The notes below the pieces were generated by a model. The model made no database searches. It saw only the letters and a program-made list of their open reading frames with translations, and had not been told where the DNA came from. From Promethearchaeota archaeon (lineage in GTDB: Archaea > Asgardarchaeota > Lokiarchaeia > Sigyniarchaeales > SOKP01), in assembly GCA_020343655.1 (NCBI GenBank), contig CP070805.1:1210842-1264902 (forward strand): DNA of 54,061 bases, read 5' to 3'. The translations under genes and the position numbers were made by a program. Below, piece by piece: positions 52,835-54,061 of this stretch (within the stretch, counting starts at the first letter, position 1; each line of letters begins with the position of its first letter).

Positions 52835-54061
52835 TTGAAAGTTAGCAGAATTAAAAAAATTATTGATGCAGGGAAAATTGCTGCGGGAGAAGTAGTTGAT
52901 AGACCCGCGAACGTTGTAAAAGAGCTTATTGAGAATAGTATTGATGCAAAGGCATCAGAAATAAGAATTATTGTTAGAAAAGCTGGTAAATCGTTAATAC
53001 ATATAATAGATGATGGTCTTGGCATTCCATCTGAAGATATTGAAATGGCTTTTGAAAGACATACAAGTAGTAAAATTAATAGTATTGAGGATTTAGAAAA
53101 TCTCTCTACTTTGGGATTTAGGGGAGAAGCACTTGCAAGTATTGCTGCCGTAAGTAAAGTTGAAATCATCTCTAGAACCGAAGATGCGGAGAAAGGAACA
53201 TATTTACATATTGAGGGAGGAAAAATTGTAAACAAAAAAGAGATCTCTTGTCCTGTTGGAACAAACATTAAAGTGCAAAACTTATTCTTTAACATCCCCG
53301 CGCGGCAAAAGTTTCTTAAAAAAGATGCTACAGAACTGGGTCATATTACAGACATTGTACAGAGATATTCTTTAGCGTACCCAGAAATTCATTTTATTTA
53401 TCGTCATAATGATTTAGATATACTCAACTGCCCCGCCTTAAATGATTTAAAAACAACTGTATTTCATATCTATGGAAAAAAAATAGCGAAATTTATGGAA
53501 CCTTTTGATTATGACGAAAATGATATTAAATTCCATATAAGTGGTTTATTAGGTCATCCTCAAATAGCAAAAAAAAACAGATCTAATTCAAGCATTTTTA
53601 TTAATAAACGCTATGTTGTCAGTGATGTATTATATAGAGCTATCAATGAAGCATATGAAGGTACCTTAATGGTGAGTAAATATCCTTTTTTTATTATATT
53701 CCTTGAGCTTGATCCTTCCGTCATTGATTTCAATGTTCATCCAAAAAAACTTCATGTTAGATTCGAAAGAGAAGAATCTATTTATAATAAAGTTTATAAT
53801 GTAATCCATAATTTTGTTGAGGACATATTTATAATTAAGGAGGCAAAATATATATCCACAGAATTAGAGGATTTTTTACCATCCAAATATGAGAATCTCC
53901 CTGATATTATTGAACCAATTAAAGAAATTCAAGGAAACCAAATTAATTATGAGGAAATATCTCCAGAAACATTTGGAAAACCAGATGAACGTATCCAATT
54001 AAGTTTGAGAGATCGCATAGTTGAAGAAAAGGCGGATAAGAAAATAATACCTGAAGCATTG
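52835..54061 (+). CDS. mutL: DNA mismatch repair protein MutL (5' part; 3' end outside window)
   Basis: GHKL-ATPase that couples MutS to downstream repair. 409 codons are visible. N-terminal motifs are all present: GKIAAGEVVDRPANVVKELIENSIDA (motif I with the catalytic Glu and Asn), DDGLGIP (motif II), STLGFRGEALASI (motif III) and GTNIKVQNLFFNIPARQKF (motif IV). The DFNVHPKKLHVRF region closes the second lobe. The endonuclease C-terminal domain is beyond the window. TTG at 52835 is the best start: an in-frame TGA lies at 52814, and no ATG occurs before motif I. It sits close to mutS on the same strand, with a glycosyltransferase gene between. Confidence 0.95.
   Translation, partial: MKVSRIKKIIDAGKIAAGEVVDRPANVVKELIENSIDAKASEIRIIVRKAGKSLIHIIDDGLGIPSEDIEMAFERHTSSKINSIEDLENLSTLGFRGEALASIAAVSKVEIISRTEDAEKGTYLHIEGGKIVNKKEISCPVGTNIKVQNLFFNIPARQKFLKKDATELGHITDIVQRYSLAYPEIHFIYRHNDLDILNCPALNDLKTTVFHIYGKKIAKFMEPFDYDENDIKFHISGLLGHPQIAKKNRSNSSIFINKRYVVSDVLYRAINEAYEGTLMVSKYPFFIIFLELDPSVIDFNVHPKKLHVRFEREESIYNKVYNVIHNFVEDIFIIKEAKYISTELEDFLPSKYENLPDIIEPIKEIQGNQINYEEISPETFGKPDERIQLSLRDRIVEEKADKKIIPEAL

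Noticed and set aside
52783..53295. Minus-strand frame of 170 codons over mutL
   Set aside because: It is the antisense shadow of the mutL ATPase region, whose conserved motifs are on the plus strand.
1..54061. tRNA, rRNA, CRISPR, insertion sequence or origin
   Set aside because: No cloverleaf-like sequence in the gaps, no regularly spaced repeats, no transposase and no orc1/cdc6 gene were seen.

Overview
The window is AT-rich (roughly 30% GC by eye), gene-dense archaeal chromosome with short intergenic gaps and both strands used. The information-processing genes are archaeal: group II chaperonin, Rpo3 with Fe-S cysteines, L18e, archaeal-type TrpRS, TrmI, an LSm protein and Rio2. Alongside them are eukaryote-like parts: an Arf/Rag-like GTPase with a C-terminal roadblock/longin-like domain, two further Ras-superfamily proteins (one with its catalytic motifs lost), a gelsolin-like domain on a membrane protein, a PPP-type Ser/Thr phosphatase and a Clp1-like protein. 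This mix, with HdrA, pyruvate-type ferredoxin oxidoreductase and bacterial-type MutS/MutL, points to an Asgard archaeon, most likely Lokiarchaeia. That assignment is an inference; no rRNA is present to settle it.

Layout. 1-9.5 kb: 5' part of a long HdrA, a small GTPase that apparently starts at ATT, GTP-type PEPCK, thermosome, and an Lrp/AsnC regulator divergent from trpS. 9.6-16.5 kb: a DUF3795 protein, a Rag-like GTPase, a pseudo-GTPase coupled to YjbQ, a free tRNA-binding domain next to TrmI, and a coiled-coil protein. 16.7-22.8 kb: glyA, the core rpo3-L18e-L13-S9 operon, and divergent aroA/aroC. 22.9-32.6 kb: small zinc and helical proteins, a Gfo/Idh/MocA oxidoreductase, a Mut7-C nuclease, an FmdE-like protein, two alpha/beta hydrolases, a Clp1-like protein, and an ATP-grasp ligase next to an M14-like metallohydrolase. 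32.7-38.6 kb: an adenine DNA methyltransferase without a visible nuclease partner, PPP phosphatase, LSm, a methyltransferase, Rio2 and the gelsolin-like membrane protein. 38.7-46.7 kb: porB-porA-porD, separated from porG by two tandem PAS histidine kinases on the other strand. 46.8 kb to the end: a lipase-like hydrolase, a crotonase, mutS, a GT87-like membrane glycosyltransferase, and the start of mutL.

Metabolically, HdrA, Por and PEPCK fit ferredoxin-based anaerobic carbon metabolism; glyA and aroA/aroC serve one-carbon and aromatic biosynthesis. The most interesting accessory content is the GTPase/gelsolin set and the ATP-grasp/M14 pair. No tRNA, rRNA, CRISPR array, insertion sequence or replication origin was recognised. 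Many genes appear to start at TTG, and a few at GTG.
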